Below are positions 17,168 to 25,328 of a stretch of 64,000 nt of DNA, piece by piece. A program made the position numbers and the translations under genes. Within the stretch, counting starts at the first letter, position 1. Every line of letters begins with the position of its first letter. Source of the DNA: Salinicola lusitanus (lineage in GTDB: Bacteria; Pseudomonadota; Gammaproteobacteria; Pseudomonadales; Halomonadaceae); assembly GCF_003206045.1 (NCBI RefSeq), contig NZ_PZJM01000009.1:475901-539900 (forward strand), written 5' to 3'. A model generated the notes under the pieces. That model ran no database searches and was not told the DNA's origin. It worked only from the letters and a program-made list of their open reading frames with translations.

Positions 17168-18133
17168 ATGAGCCAGAAAACGGCGAAGCTTGGCGTGGTG
17201 ATGGACCCCATCGCCGACATTACCTACAAGAAGGACACCACGCTGGCCCTGCTGTGGGCGGCGGAGGCGATGGGCTGGTTGCTCTACTATCTCGAGCAGG
17301 AGGATCTCTATCTCTACGAGGGGCGCGCCATGGGCAGCGTGCGCCCGCTCAAGGTGTTCCGCGATCCGGCGCACTGGTTCGAGCTGGGCGAGCGGGAGGC
17401 GATGCCGCTGGGCGAGCTGGACGTGATCCTGATGCGCAAGGACCCGCCGGTGGATGGCCACTTCCTCAACGCCGTGCACCTGCTGGCGTTCGCCGAGCGC
17501 GAGGGTACCCTGGTGGTCAACCCGACCCGGGCGCTGTTCGAGTGCAACGAAAAGCTGTTCGCCCAGCAGTTCGCCCACTGCATCCCGCCGACGGTGGTCT
17601 CCTGTCGCGACGCGGTGCTGCGGGCCTTCCAGGCCGAGCATGGCGATACCATCTTCAAGCCGCTGGATGGCATGGGCGGCACCGGTATCTTTCATATCGG
17701 CCCGGAGGGGCGCAATCTCGGCGCGGTGATCGAGCAGCTCACCGAGCGCGGCCAGCGTCAGATCATGGCCCAGCGCTATCTGCCGGAGATCAAGGATGGC
17801 GACACCCGCATTCTGCTGGTCGACGGCGAGCCGGTGCCCTACGGGCTGGCGCGCATCCCCAGCGCCGGCGAGACTCGCGGCAACCTGGCCGCCGGTGGCC
17901 GCGGCGTCTCCCGGGAGCTGACCGATCGCGACTACTGGCTGGTCGAGCAGGTCCAGCCGATGATTCGCGAAAAGGGGCTGCTGTTCGTCGGCCTCGACGT
18001 GATTGGCGACTACATCACCGAGATCAACGTCACCAGCCCCACCTGCGTGCGCGAGATCGACGACCAGCGCGGTACCGACATCGCTGCGCAGTTGATGGCC
18101 GCGATCGCCAGACGACTGGACGCCCAGGGCTGA
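17168..18133 (+). CDS. gshB: glutathione synthetase
   Basis: A 321-residue ATP-grasp ligase that joins gamma-glutamylcysteine and glycine in the second step of glutathione synthesis. The start MSQKTAKLGVVMDPIADI is the usual GshB beginning. Recognisable are LMRKDPPVDGHFLNAVHLL, NPTRALFECNEKLFA, FKPLDGMGGTGIF (ATP grasp), AQRYLPEIKDGDTRILLVDGEP, GETRGNLAAGGRG and FVGLDVIGDYITEINVTSPTCVREID. Length matches the family (about 316). It heads the conserved block gshB-yqgE-ruvX. Confidence 0.97.
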   Translation: MSQKTAKLGVVMDPIADITYKKDTTLALLWAAEAMGWLLYYLEQEDLYLYEGRAMGSVRPLKVFRDPAHWFELGEREAMPLGELDVILMRKDPPVDGHFLNAVHLLAFAEREGTLVVNPTRALFECNEKLFAQQFAHCIPPTVVSCRDAVLRAFQAEHGDTIFKPLDGMGGTGIFHIGPEGRNLGAVIEQLTERGQRQIMAQRYLPEIKDGDTRILLVDGEPVPYGLARIPSAGETRGNLAAGGRGVSRELTDRDYWLVEQVQPMIREKGLLFVGLDVIGDYITEINVTSPTCVREIDDQRGTDIAAQLMAAIARRLDAQG

Positions 18134-18235
18134 TCCAGCCCGACGGGGCAGAGATGTTACAATAAGTCCATTTCCTCTATGACCGGCGCTCGCGGCTCGA
18201 GCGCCGGATCGCTGCGCGATGTCCGATGGAGTCCT

Positions 18236-18829
18236 ATGCCAACGACCAGGCCAACATCCATGCCCACGCCGATGCAGAGCCTCAAGAACTACTTCCTGAT
18301 GGCGATGCCGCATCTGGAAGACCCCAACTTTGCCGGGACGCTGACCTATCTCTGCGACCATGACGACGACGGCACCCTGGGGGTGATCGTCAATCGGCCC
18401 TCCGAACTGACCCTGGACGGGCTGTTCGAACAGCTCGATATCGAGTCCGAGCCCGGCCCGCACAACGACGTGTTGGTCTACAACGGCGGGCCGACCTACC
18501 GCGATCGCGGTTTCATCCTGCATCGTGGCAATGCCAGCGACTGGGACTCCAGTATCCAGGTCGCCGACGGTCTGGCGCTGACCACGTCGATGGACATGCT
18601 GCAGGCGATCGCCCAGCGGCGAGGCCCGGAGCAGTATCTGGTCACGCTGGGCTGCGCGGGGTGGAAATCCGGCCAGCTCGAGGACGAACTCAAGCAGAAC
18701 ACCTGGCTGATCGCCGAGGGTGACGCCGCGATCCTGTTCGATCGCCCGCCTGAGCAGCGCCTGGGCGCCGCCGCCGGCATCCTCGGCGTCGATCTCAACC
18801 TGATGACCCGCGACGCCGGACACGCCTGA
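18236..18829 (+). CDS. yqgE: YqgE/AlgH family protein
   Basis: A 198-residue protein of the YqgE/AlgH family (DUF179), conserved next to gshB and ruvX; AlgH has been linked to regulation in Pseudomonas but the biochemical role is open. The start at 18236 follows GGAG with 5-6 nt spacing. Alternative starts at the Met codons 8 and 12 residues later (MQSLKNYFLMAMPHLEDP being the family core) are possible. Motifs include MPHLEDPNFAGTLTYLCDHDDDGTLGVIVNRP, NGGPTYRDRGFILH and LGCAGWKSGQLEDELKQNTWL. Its stop overlaps the ruvX start by one base. Confidence 0.95.
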   Translation: MPTTRPTSMPTPMQSLKNYFLMAMPHLEDPNFAGTLTYLCDHDDDGTLGVIVNRPSELTLDGLFEQLDIESEPGPHNDVLVYNGGPTYRDRGFILHRGNASDWDSSIQVADGLALTTSMDMLQAIAQRRGPEQYLVTLGCAGWKSGQLEDELKQNTWLIAEGDAAILFDRPPEQRLGAAAGILGVDLNLMTRDAGHA

Positions 18830-19299
18830 TGGCATCGGCAACCGGTGACCGGGTCGGTCAGCGCCTGGTGATGGCGTTCGATTACGGCACCCGGCGGATC
18901 GGCGTCTCGGTCGGCAACGAGATGCTGCGCTCCGCCAGTGGCCTGGAGCCGCTGCCCGCCCGCGACGGCATCCCCGACTGGGTCGTCGTCGAGAGGTTGT
19001 TGAAGGAGTGGCAGCCGGACCTGCTGGTGGTCGGGCTGCCGATCCACGACGACGGCAGTGAATCCGACATGAGCGTGCGGGCGCGCAAGTTCGGCAATCG
19101 GTTGCATGGCCGTTTCGGCAAGCCGGTGGAGATGTTCGACGAGCGCGGCACCACCCGCGCCGCCAAGCAGATCGCCCGGGAGCAGGGCCACAAGGGCAAC
19201 TACCGTGATCGTGGCGTCGACGGTATCGCCGCCCAGTTGATTCTGGAGAACTGGTTCAACCGCGAGTCGCTCCCGTCCGGGGCCCCCGACGTAAGCTGA
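18829..19299 (+). CDS. ruvX: Holliday junction resolvase RuvX / pre-16S rRNA nuclease YqgF
   Basis: A 156-residue RNase H-fold nuclease needed for 16S rRNA 5' maturation and proposed to resolve Holliday junctions. Catalytic acids are visible in AFDYGTRRIGVSVGN (Asp), FDERGTTRAAKQ (Asp/Glu) and DRGVDGIAAQLILENWF (Asp). The ATG overlaps the yqgE TGA (TGATG), indicating translational coupling. Full length. It is the last core gene before the polyamine region; in many gammaproteobacteria pyr genes follow here. Confidence 0.96.
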   Translation: MASATGDRVGQRLVMAFDYGTRRIGVSVGNEMLRSASGLEPLPARDGIPDWVVVERLLKEWQPDLLVVGLPIHDDGSESDMSVRARKFGNRLHGRFGKPVEMFDERGTTRAAKQIAREQGHKGNYRDRGVDGIAAQLILENWFNRESLPSGAPDVS

Positions 19300-19322
19300 C
19301 CATCGCTTGAGGAAGAGAACGG

Positions 19323-19874
19323 ATGTCTGATGATGTCGGCGCCCGCCTGCGAGCTCTGAGAACCTTTCGCGGCATCTCCCAGCGCGAGCTGGCCAAGCGC
19401 TGTGGCGTGACGCACTCCAGCCTGTCGTTGATCGAGCAGGGCAAGGTCAGTCCTTCCGTCAGCTCGCTGAAGAAGATCCTCGACGCCATTCCGATGAGCG
19501 TGGGGGATTTCTTCACCATGGATCTGGAGAATCGGAATCAGGTCTTCTTCGGTGCCGACGAGTTGATCGACGTTGGCACCGGAGACGTGATCTACAAGCT
19601 GGTGGGAGCCAACCGGGAGTCGCGGGCGTTGTCGTTCATGGTCGAGACCTATCCGGCCGGCAGCGATACCGGGCGCGAGATGATCGCCCATCAGGGCGAG
19701 GAAGCCGGGGTCGTGCTCGAGGGGGAGATCGAGATCACGATCGGTGCCCAGACGCGGACACTGGCGCCGGGCGAGGCTTACTACTTCAATACCAACATCC
19801 CGCACCGCTTCCGCAACCCCGGCAAGTCGGCCTGCCGGCTCGTCAGCTGCGCCACTCCCGCCAAGACGTTCTGA
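19323..19874 (+). CDS. puuR: XRE-cupin regulator, PuuR-like
   Basis: A 183-residue repressor-type protein with an N-terminal Cro/C1 helix-turn-helix (RLRALRTFRGISQRELAKRCGVTHSSLSLIEQGKVSPSVSSLKKIL, about residues 8-55) and a C-terminal cupin (HQGEEAGVVLEGEIEITIG, FNTNIPHRFRNPG). This architecture and its place beside the puu genes fit PuuR, which represses putrescine catabolism and is relieved by putrescine. Size is the same as E. coli PuuR (185). It is transcribed toward puuC with a 34-bp gap, 24 bp after ruvX, so it may share the ruvX transcript. Confidence 0.88.
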   Translation: MSDDVGARLRALRTFRGISQRELAKRCGVTHSSLSLIEQGKVSPSVSSLKKILDAIPMSVGDFFTMDLENRNQVFFGADELIDVGTGDVIYKLVGANRESRALSFMVETYPAGSDTGREMIAHQGEEAGVVLEGEIEITIGAQTRTLAPGEAYYFNTNIPHRFRNPGKSACRLVSCATPAKTF

Positions 19875-19908
19875 TCCCCCGCGGCGATCTGCCAAGCGCG
19901 ATCCCGGC

Positions 19909-21408
19909 TCACGACGAAAGCGACATCCATACACTCTTGAGCTCGGAGTACTCCTCCAGCGAGTGGTGCGACTTGTCGCGGCCGTTGCCGGACTGCTTGA
20001 CGCCGCCGAAGGGCACGGTCTGGTCGCCGCCGGCCCAGTTGTTGACGAAGACCTGGCCGGACTGGAGGCGCCGTGTGACCCGCATGATGCGGTCGATGTC
20101 CTGGCTCCAGAAGCCGGCCGCCAGCCCGTAGTCACTGTCGTTGGCCATCGCGATCGCTTGCTCCTCCGTGTCGAAGCCGAATACCGACAGCACCGGACCG
20201 AAGATCTCCTCCCGGCCGATGACCATGTCGTCGGTGACGTCGTCGAAGACGGTTGGGCCGATGAAAAGGCCGGGCCCAGCTTGTGGCTTGCCGCCCATGC
20301 GCAGCCGCGCGCCTTCTGCCACGCCCTGGCGGATATAGTCCAGCACCCGTTCGTACTGGGTGCGGTCGACGATAGCGCCCATGAAGCTGGCGGGGTCCAG
20401 CGGATCGCCCGGTTGCATCGATTCGGCGGCGGCGAGCAGCCTGTCGATGAAGGCCTCGCGCACGCTGTTTTCCACCAGCAGGCGTGACCCTGCGATGCAG
20501 ACCTCGCCCTGGTTGTAGAAGATCGCCTCGGCGGCGTGGCGGGCCACGCTGTCCAGGTCCTTGCAGTCGGCGAAGACGATATTCGGGCTCTTGCCGCCAC
20601 ACTCCAGGTACACCCGCTTCAGGTTGGACTGCCCCGCGTACTGCAGCAGCTGCTTGCCGACGCCCGTCGAGCCGGTGAAGGCGAGGCAGTTGACCTCCAT
20701 GGACAGCGCCAAGGCCTTGCCGACCGTGTGGCCGAACCCCGGCAGTACCTGGAAAACGCCGCTCGGCAGGCCCGCCTCCCGCGCCAGCGAGGCCAGGTAC
20801 AGCGCGGAGAGCGGCGACTTCTCGGAGGGCTTGAGGATGACGCTGTTACCTGCGGCGAGCGCCGGACCGATCTTCCAGGCCGTCATCATCAGCGGAAAAT
20901 TCCACGGCACGATGGCGGCGACGACGCCCAGCGGTTCGCGCAGCACCAGCGCGAGGGTATCGTCGCCGGTCGGCGCCACCTCGCCGTAGAGCTTGTCGAT
21001 CGACTCGGCCTGATGGCGAATGCAGCCGATGGCGCCGCTGACATCGCTCTGGGCGCTGCTGATCGGCTTGCCCATGTCCAGCGTGTCGAGCAGGGCCAGC
21101 GTATCTCGATGGCGCTCCATCAGCCCTGCCAGTCGTAGCAGCGCGTGCTTGCGTGCGGTGGGCGCCAGCCGTGCCCAGCTACCGCGGGTGAATGCCGCGC
21201 GGGCCACGGTCACGGCCTTGTCGGCATCGGCGGCGTCGCAGCTCGCCACCTTGGCCAGGATTTCCCCCGTCGCGGGATTGATCGTGGCGAAGGTCTCGCC
21301 GCTCTCGGCCGCGACGAACTCATCGTCGATGAAGGCGCGTGTCTCGAGATTGGCGGTAAGGGCGGCGGCTTTGGCCTGCCAGTCGGCCAGCGTTGGCGTC
21401 GGGCTCAT
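19909..21408 (-). CDS. puuC: gamma-glutamyl-gamma-aminobutyraldehyde dehydrogenase
   Basis: A 499-residue NAD(P)-dependent aldehyde dehydrogenase. It oxidises gamma-glutamyl-aminobutyraldehyde (or aminobutyraldehyde) in polyamine breakdown. Catalytic Cys is in NQGEVCIAGSR and the general-base Glu in LECGGKSPNIVF; the Rossmann motif FTGSTGVGKQLL is intact. The start MSPTPTLADWQAKAAAL is fixed by the ATGA overlap with the upstream aminotransferase; the frame remains open upstream but reads through that gene. Length is identical to the PuuC family (about 495). It is last in puuA-spuC-puuC. Confidence 0.93.
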   Translation of the reverse strand: MSPTPTLADWQAKAAALTANLETRAFIDDEFVAAESGETFATINPATGEILAKVASCDAADADKAVTVARAAFTRGSWARLAPTARKHALLRLAGLMERHRDTLALLDTLDMGKPISSAQSDVSGAIGCIRHQAESIDKLYGEVAPTGDDTLALVLREPLGVVAAIVPWNFPLMMTAWKIGPALAAGNSVILKPSEKSPLSALYLASLAREAGLPSGVFQVLPGFGHTVGKALALSMEVNCLAFTGSTGVGKQLLQYAGQSNLKRVYLECGGKSPNIVFADCKDLDSVARHAAEAIFYNQGEVCIAGSRLLVENSVREAFIDRLLAAAESMQPGDPLDPASFMGAIVDRTQYERVLDYIRQGVAEGARLRMGGKPQAGPGLFIGPTVFDDVTDDMVIGREEIFGPVLSVFGFDTEEQAIAMANDSDYGLAAGFWSQDIDRIMRVTRRLQSGQVFVNNWAGGDQTVPFGGVKQSGNGRDKSHHSLEEYSELKSVWMSLSS

Positions 21409-22808
21409 GTGGGTGTCTCCTTCGTTGCCGAAATGGTGGCCCCTCGGGCCTGCAGCCGTCGAGCCGTCTCGTCCAGCGCGGCCGTCGCCAGCGCGATCAG
21501 TTCGTCGATCTGGGCCTCGGTGATGACCAGCGGCGGAGAGATGATCATCGTGTCGCCCACCGAGCGCATCACCAGCCCGAACTCGAAGCAGATCTCGCGA
21601 CAGGTTTCGCCCGCCTTGAAGGTCTTGTCGAAACGCGTACCGGCTGCCTTGTCGGCGACGATCTCGAGCGCGCCGATCAGCCCCAGGGAGCGGGCCTCGC
21701 CGATGAGGGGATGCCGCTCGAGCGCCTTCCAGTGCTTCGCCAGATACGGCCCTGTCACCCGGCGCACCTGTTCGACGACGCCTTCGGCCGCCATCAACCT
21801 GAGGTTTTCCAGCGCAACGGCGGCGCAGGTAGGGTGCCCGGAGTAGGTGAAGCCGTGGTGGAATTCCCCGCCATCGTCGATCAGTGTCCGGGCGACCCGG
21901 TCGCCGACCAGCACGCCGCCGATCGGCAGGTAGCCGGACGAGAGGCCCTTGGCGACCGACATCAGGTCCGGCGCGAGATCGTAGTGAACGCTGCCGAACC
22001 ATTCGCCCAGGCGACCGAAGCCGCAGATGACTTCGTCGACGACCAGCAGGATGTCGTGGCGCGACAGCACCTCCTTGATCGCCGGCCAGTAGCTCTCCGG
22101 CGGGATGATTGCGCCGCCCGCGCCCTGCACCGGTTCGGCGATGAAGGCCGCGACCTTGTCCGGCCCCAGCGCCTGGATGCGCGCTTCCAGTGCGTCGGCA
22201 CAGACCTTGCCGAACGCCTCTGGCGACATGTCCCGCCCTTGGTCGAACCAGTAAGGCTGACGGATGTGGGTGATGCCCGGTACGCAGGGCCCGCCCTGGG
22301 CCTGCATCGGCGCCATGCCGCCCAGGCTCATGCCGGCCACCGTCGAGCCGTGATAGGCGTTGTCGCGGCTGATGATCCACTGCTTTTCGGGCTGACCCTC
22401 GAGCGCCCAGTAGCGGCGCACCATGCGCAATGCCGTGTCATTGGCCTCGGACCCGGAGCCAGTGAAGAACACGCGGTTGATATGATCCGGCGCCAGGCCG
22501 CAGAGGGTCTCGGCCAGCTCGGCCGCTGGTGGGTTCGTGGTCTTGAAGAAGCTGTTGTAGTAGGGCAGCTGCCGCAACTGGCGGCTCGCGGCATCGACCA
22601 GTTCCTGACGGCCGTAGCCCAGGTTGACGCACCACAGTCCCGCCATCGCGTCCAGGAACCGCCGGCCTCCGTCGTCCTCGATGTAGATGCCGTCGGCGGC
22701 GGTAATGAGTCGACTGCCTTCGTCACCCAGCGCCTTGAAGTCGGTGAAGGGGTGCAGGTAGTGATCGCGGTCGAGCGCTTTGAGTCCTGCGGCGTCTGAC
22801 GGTGTCAT
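21405..22808 (-). CDS. spuC: putrescine-pyruvate aminotransferase-like (class III)
   Basis: A 467-residue PLP-dependent class III aminotransferase. It resembles SpuC of Pseudomonas, which transfers the amino group of putrescine (and other polyamines) to pyruvate. Seen are LWCVNLGYGR, FTGSGSEANDTALRMVRRYW, VQGAGGAIIPP, LLVVDEVICGFGRLGEWFGS and the PLP lysine in SVAKGLSSGYLPIGG. GAGGAG precedes the ATG by 7 nt. Flanked by puuA (72 bp upstream) and puuC (4-bp overlap), so the operon encodes both the direct transaminase and the glutamylation entry routes. Confidence 0.9.
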   Translation of the reverse strand: MTPSDAAGLKALDRDHYLHPFTDFKALGDEGSRLITAADGIYIEDDGGRRFLDAMAGLWCVNLGYGRQELVDAASRQLRQLPYYNSFFKTTNPPAAELAETLCGLAPDHINRVFFTGSGSEANDTALRMVRRYWALEGQPEKQWIISRDNAYHGSTVAGMSLGGMAPMQAQGGPCVPGITHIRQPYWFDQGRDMSPEAFGKVCADALEARIQALGPDKVAAFIAEPVQGAGGAIIPPESYWPAIKEVLSRHDILLVVDEVICGFGRLGEWFGSVHYDLAPDLMSVAKGLSSGYLPIGGVLVGDRVARTLIDDGGEFHHGFTYSGHPTCAAVALENLRLMAAEGVVEQVRRVTGPYLAKHWKALERHPLIGEARSLGLIGALEIVADKAAGTRFDKTFKAGETCREICFEFGLVMRSVGDTMIISPPLVITEAQIDELIALATAALDETARRLQARGATISATKETPT

Positions 22809-22880
22809 GGCGTACTCCTCTGGAGCGGGCGTACCCGATGTGGTGGCTCCGGCAATGTCCTCCTGGTGTCGCTCCAGGGA

Positions 22881-24257
22881 TCAGACGTGGCGCAGATACC
22901 AGTCGTACTCGAGCCGGCTTACCACTTGCATGGCGGATGCCCGTTCGGCACGGCGGTTCGCCAGGAACACGTTCAGGAACTCCTGGCCGAGCGCCTCGTT
23001 CAGCACCTCGGATTGCTCGAGCAGCTCCAGCGCTCGAGACCAGCTGTTGGTCAGTATCGGGTCGAACTGCTCGTAGGCGTTGCCGGTGACGATCTCCTCG
23101 GGGGGGATCCGGTGGGTGATGCCGTGGATGATCGAGGCGAGCAGGGTCGCCAGCAGCAGGTAGGGGTTGGCATCGGCACCGCCGACACGGTGCTCGATCC
23201 GTCGCGCGGCATTTGGCCCGGAGGGAATGCGCAGGGCCACGGAGCGGTTGTCGAAGCCCCAGGTCGGCGCCATGGGAACGTAGAGCCCCGGCTGAAACCG
23301 GCGGAAGGAGTTGAGATTCGGGGCCATCAGGGCGACCGATTCCGGCATCAGTCTGAGCAGGCCGCCGATGGCGTGGCGCAGCGTTTCGGTACCCAGCGGG
23401 TTCTCGTCATCGGCGGCAAAGACATTGCGACCGTGGGCATCGAGCAGGCTGATGTGGACATGCATGCCGTTGCCGGCTTCCTCGTCGTAGGGTTTGGCCA
23501 TGAACGTCGCTTCGAAGCCATGGTTGACGGCGATTCCCTTGATCAGGCGCTTGAGCAGCACCGCGCTGTCGCATGCCTTGAGTACGTCGCTGCCGTGCAG
23601 CAGGTTGATCTCGAACTGGCCCGGCGCGCACTCCTTCAGCGCCGTGTCCAGCGGCAGGTTCTGGGTCGCGGCCGCGGCCTGGATGTCGCCCAGGAACGCG
23701 GCGTACTCGTCGAGCTCCGAAATCGAATACACCTGGCTGGTGGTGGCGCGTTCGCCGGTCTCCGGCGAGCGGGGCGGCTGCACTCTGCCCAGCTCGTCCC
23801 GCGTGCGATCGACGATATAGAACTCGAGCTCCAGCGCGACGGCGGCGGTGAACCCCATCGTCGCCAGGCGCTGTACCTGTCGGGCCAGGACGTTGCGCGG
23901 GTCGGCGAAGAAGGGGCCATCATGCTCGTTGCGCATGGTCATCAGCAGTTGCCCCTGGCAGCCGTCCCGCAGCCAGGGTGTCGGCATCAGGGTGCCGGGG
24001 ATCGGGCGGCAGACCTGGTCGCAGTCGCCGATGTCCAGGCCAAGGCCCGTCGCTTCGATCGTGTTGCCGGTGATGTCCAGCGCGAAGACCGAGCCGGGGA
24101 GGTTGATACCGTTGACGTAGGCCTTTTCGAGATTTTCCCGGGGAATCCGCTTGCCGCGAAACACCCCATTGAGGTCGCTCAGCAAGAGATCGATGCTATC
24201 GATAGCGGGGTTGCGCGCCAGGAAGTCACGAGCCTCGTCGACGGGAAGGGAGGACAT
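22881..24257 (-). CDS. puuA: gamma-glutamylputrescine synthetase (glutamine synthetase family)
   Basis: A 458-residue ATP-dependent ligase of the glutamine synthetase superfamily, type PuuA/SpuI, which joins glutamate to putrescine. Family features are LLLSDLNGVFRGKRIPRENL at the N-terminus, metal-binding glutamates in VALELEFYIVDR and CAPGQFEINLLH, HVHISLLDAHGRN, SFRRFQPGLYVPMAPTWGFDNRSVALRIP and the GGADANPYLLLATLLA stretch. AGGTGA lies 7 nt before the ATG. First gene of puuA-spuC-puuC, divergent from puuD over an AT-rich 242-bp region. A second paralogue lies at 27803-29182. Confidence 0.92.
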   Translation of the reverse strand: MSSLPVDEARDFLARNPAIDSIDLLLSDLNGVFRGKRIPRENLEKAYVNGINLPGSVFALDITGNTIEATGLGLDIGDCDQVCRPIPGTLMPTPWLRDGCQGQLLMTMRNEHDGPFFADPRNVLARQVQRLATMGFTAAVALELEFYIVDRTRDELGRVQPPRSPETGERATTSQVYSISELDEYAAFLGDIQAAAATQNLPLDTALKECAPGQFEINLLHGSDVLKACDSAVLLKRLIKGIAVNHGFEATFMAKPYDEEAGNGMHVHISLLDAHGRNVFAADDENPLGTETLRHAIGGLLRLMPESVALMAPNLNSFRRFQPGLYVPMAPTWGFDNRSVALRIPSGPNAARRIEHRVGGADANPYLLLATLLASIIHGITHRIPPEEIVTGNAYEQFDPILTNSWSRALELLEQSEVLNEALGQEFLNVFLANRRAERASAMQVVSRLEYDWYLRHV

Positions 24258-24499
24258 GATGTCACCTGAGATCGTTTGTTATGGTCGTTGATAGTGTTTC
24301 GTTCGCCCGGTATTGTTGTCAAATTATTTACGTTTTATTCGTTTTTTCTTCGGCTGAAAATTGATGGATTATTATTTATTTTTCGGATAAATGATTGTTT
24401 TTATGTGCTTTGTTTGTTTTCACGGTCGCTGTCTGGCAATAAAAATAGATCGGTGCGTGTTGATGAAAACATGACGGATTTCGGTTTCGAGGAGGCATC
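24258..24499. promoter_or_regulatory. AT-rich divergent promoter region puuA / puuD
   Basis: A 242-bp region with much lower GC than its surroundings, rich in A and T tracts, between divergent puuA and puuD. It probably holds both promoters and PuuR-type operators, but no clean dyad was identified. A TGTCAAATTATTTA stretch (24317-24330) recurs in similar form (TGTCAACTATTTA, 34682-34694) upstream of the second puuB operon. Confidence 0.55.
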
Positions 24500-25252
24500 A
24501 TGCAGAAGCGTCCCCTGGTGGGTGTCATTGCCTGCCGCCGTGAGGTGGAAGGCCACCCTGCCCACATGGTCACCGACAAATATCTCAGCGCGCTGCGGGC
24601 GTATGGGCTGGAGCCGGTCATCCTGCCGGTCTGGCGCGACAGCGATGCCGACGCTGCCAGCGCGCTGCTGGATCGTCTCGACGGCCTGATGCTGACCGGT
24701 AGCTACACCAACGTGCTGCCGAGTCGATACCATGCGGAACGGGCGCCTGAAAACACGCGGGACGACCTGGATCGCGATCACGCCGCCATGCTGTGGGTGC
24801 CGTTGGCACTGGAGCGCCGGCTGCCGCTACTGGGGATCTGCCGCGGCTTCCAGGAGTTCAACGTGGCCCTTGGCGGGACGCTGCATCAGGCCGTCCAGCG
24901 TGTGCCCGGCCTCATGGATCACCGCGAGCCGGAAGGGTCGAAGGCCCAGCAGTATGCGCCGAGCCACGAGGTCGAGATCCGGCCCGGCGGCCGCCTGGCC
25001 AGCCTCTATGGCGAGTGCCGGAAAGGGCTGAAGGCACGGGTGAACTCGCTGCATCAGCAAGGTATAGACCGGTTGGCGGAGGGCCTGTTCGTGGAGGCGG
25101 TGGCACCGGATGGTCTGGTCGAGGCGGTTTCGCTGCCGGAAGCGCCTGGCTTTACCCTGGCGGTGCAGTGGCACCCCGAGTGGGAACCCGGGAACAACGC
25201 GCTCTACGACGCGATCTTCCAGGGGTTTGCCCGCGCCTGTCAGCCGCAATGA
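24500..25252 (+). CDS. puuD: gamma-glutamyl-GABA hydrolase (class I glutamine amidotransferase)
   Basis: A 250-residue hydrolase that releases GABA and glutamate from gamma-glutamyl-GABA in the last shared step of the Puu route. The nucleophile is Cys114 in LGICRGFQEFNVALGGTLHQ; the His/Glu pair is in VQWHPEWEPGNN. The N-terminus RPLVGVIACRREVEGHPAHMV is typical of peptidase C26 PuuD. GAGGAGG lies 5 nt before the ATG. It is divergent from puuA and convergent with puuB (76-bp gap). Confidence 0.94.
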   Translation: MQKRPLVGVIACRREVEGHPAHMVTDKYLSALRAYGLEPVILPVWRDSDADAASALLDRLDGLMLTGSYTNVLPSRYHAERAPENTRDDLDRDHAAMLWVPLALERRLPLLGICRGFQEFNVALGGTLHQAVQRVPGLMDHREPEGSKAQQYAPSHEVEIRPGGRLASLYGECRKGLKARVNSLHQQGIDRLAEGLFVEAVAPDGLVEAVSLPEAPGFTLAVQWHPEWEPGNNALYDAIFQGFARACQPQ

Positions 25253-25328
25253 CGGACGCCGCCAGCGCTCGCCCGAACCTGGACGGTAATCCCTGCGCGC
25301 TCCCGGCGGCATCGGGATGTCGAGCCAC

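Noticed and set aside
17039..18841. A 600-codon antisense frame across gshB and yqgE
   Set aside because: Composition is that of a shadow frame, while the opposite strand holds two conserved full-length genes.
19909..22380. An apparent 823-codon fusion frame upstream of puuC
   Set aside because: The extra N-terminal part reads arginine- and glycine-rich antisense-type sequence inside the spuC gene. The ATGA overlap and family N-terminus place the true start at 21408.
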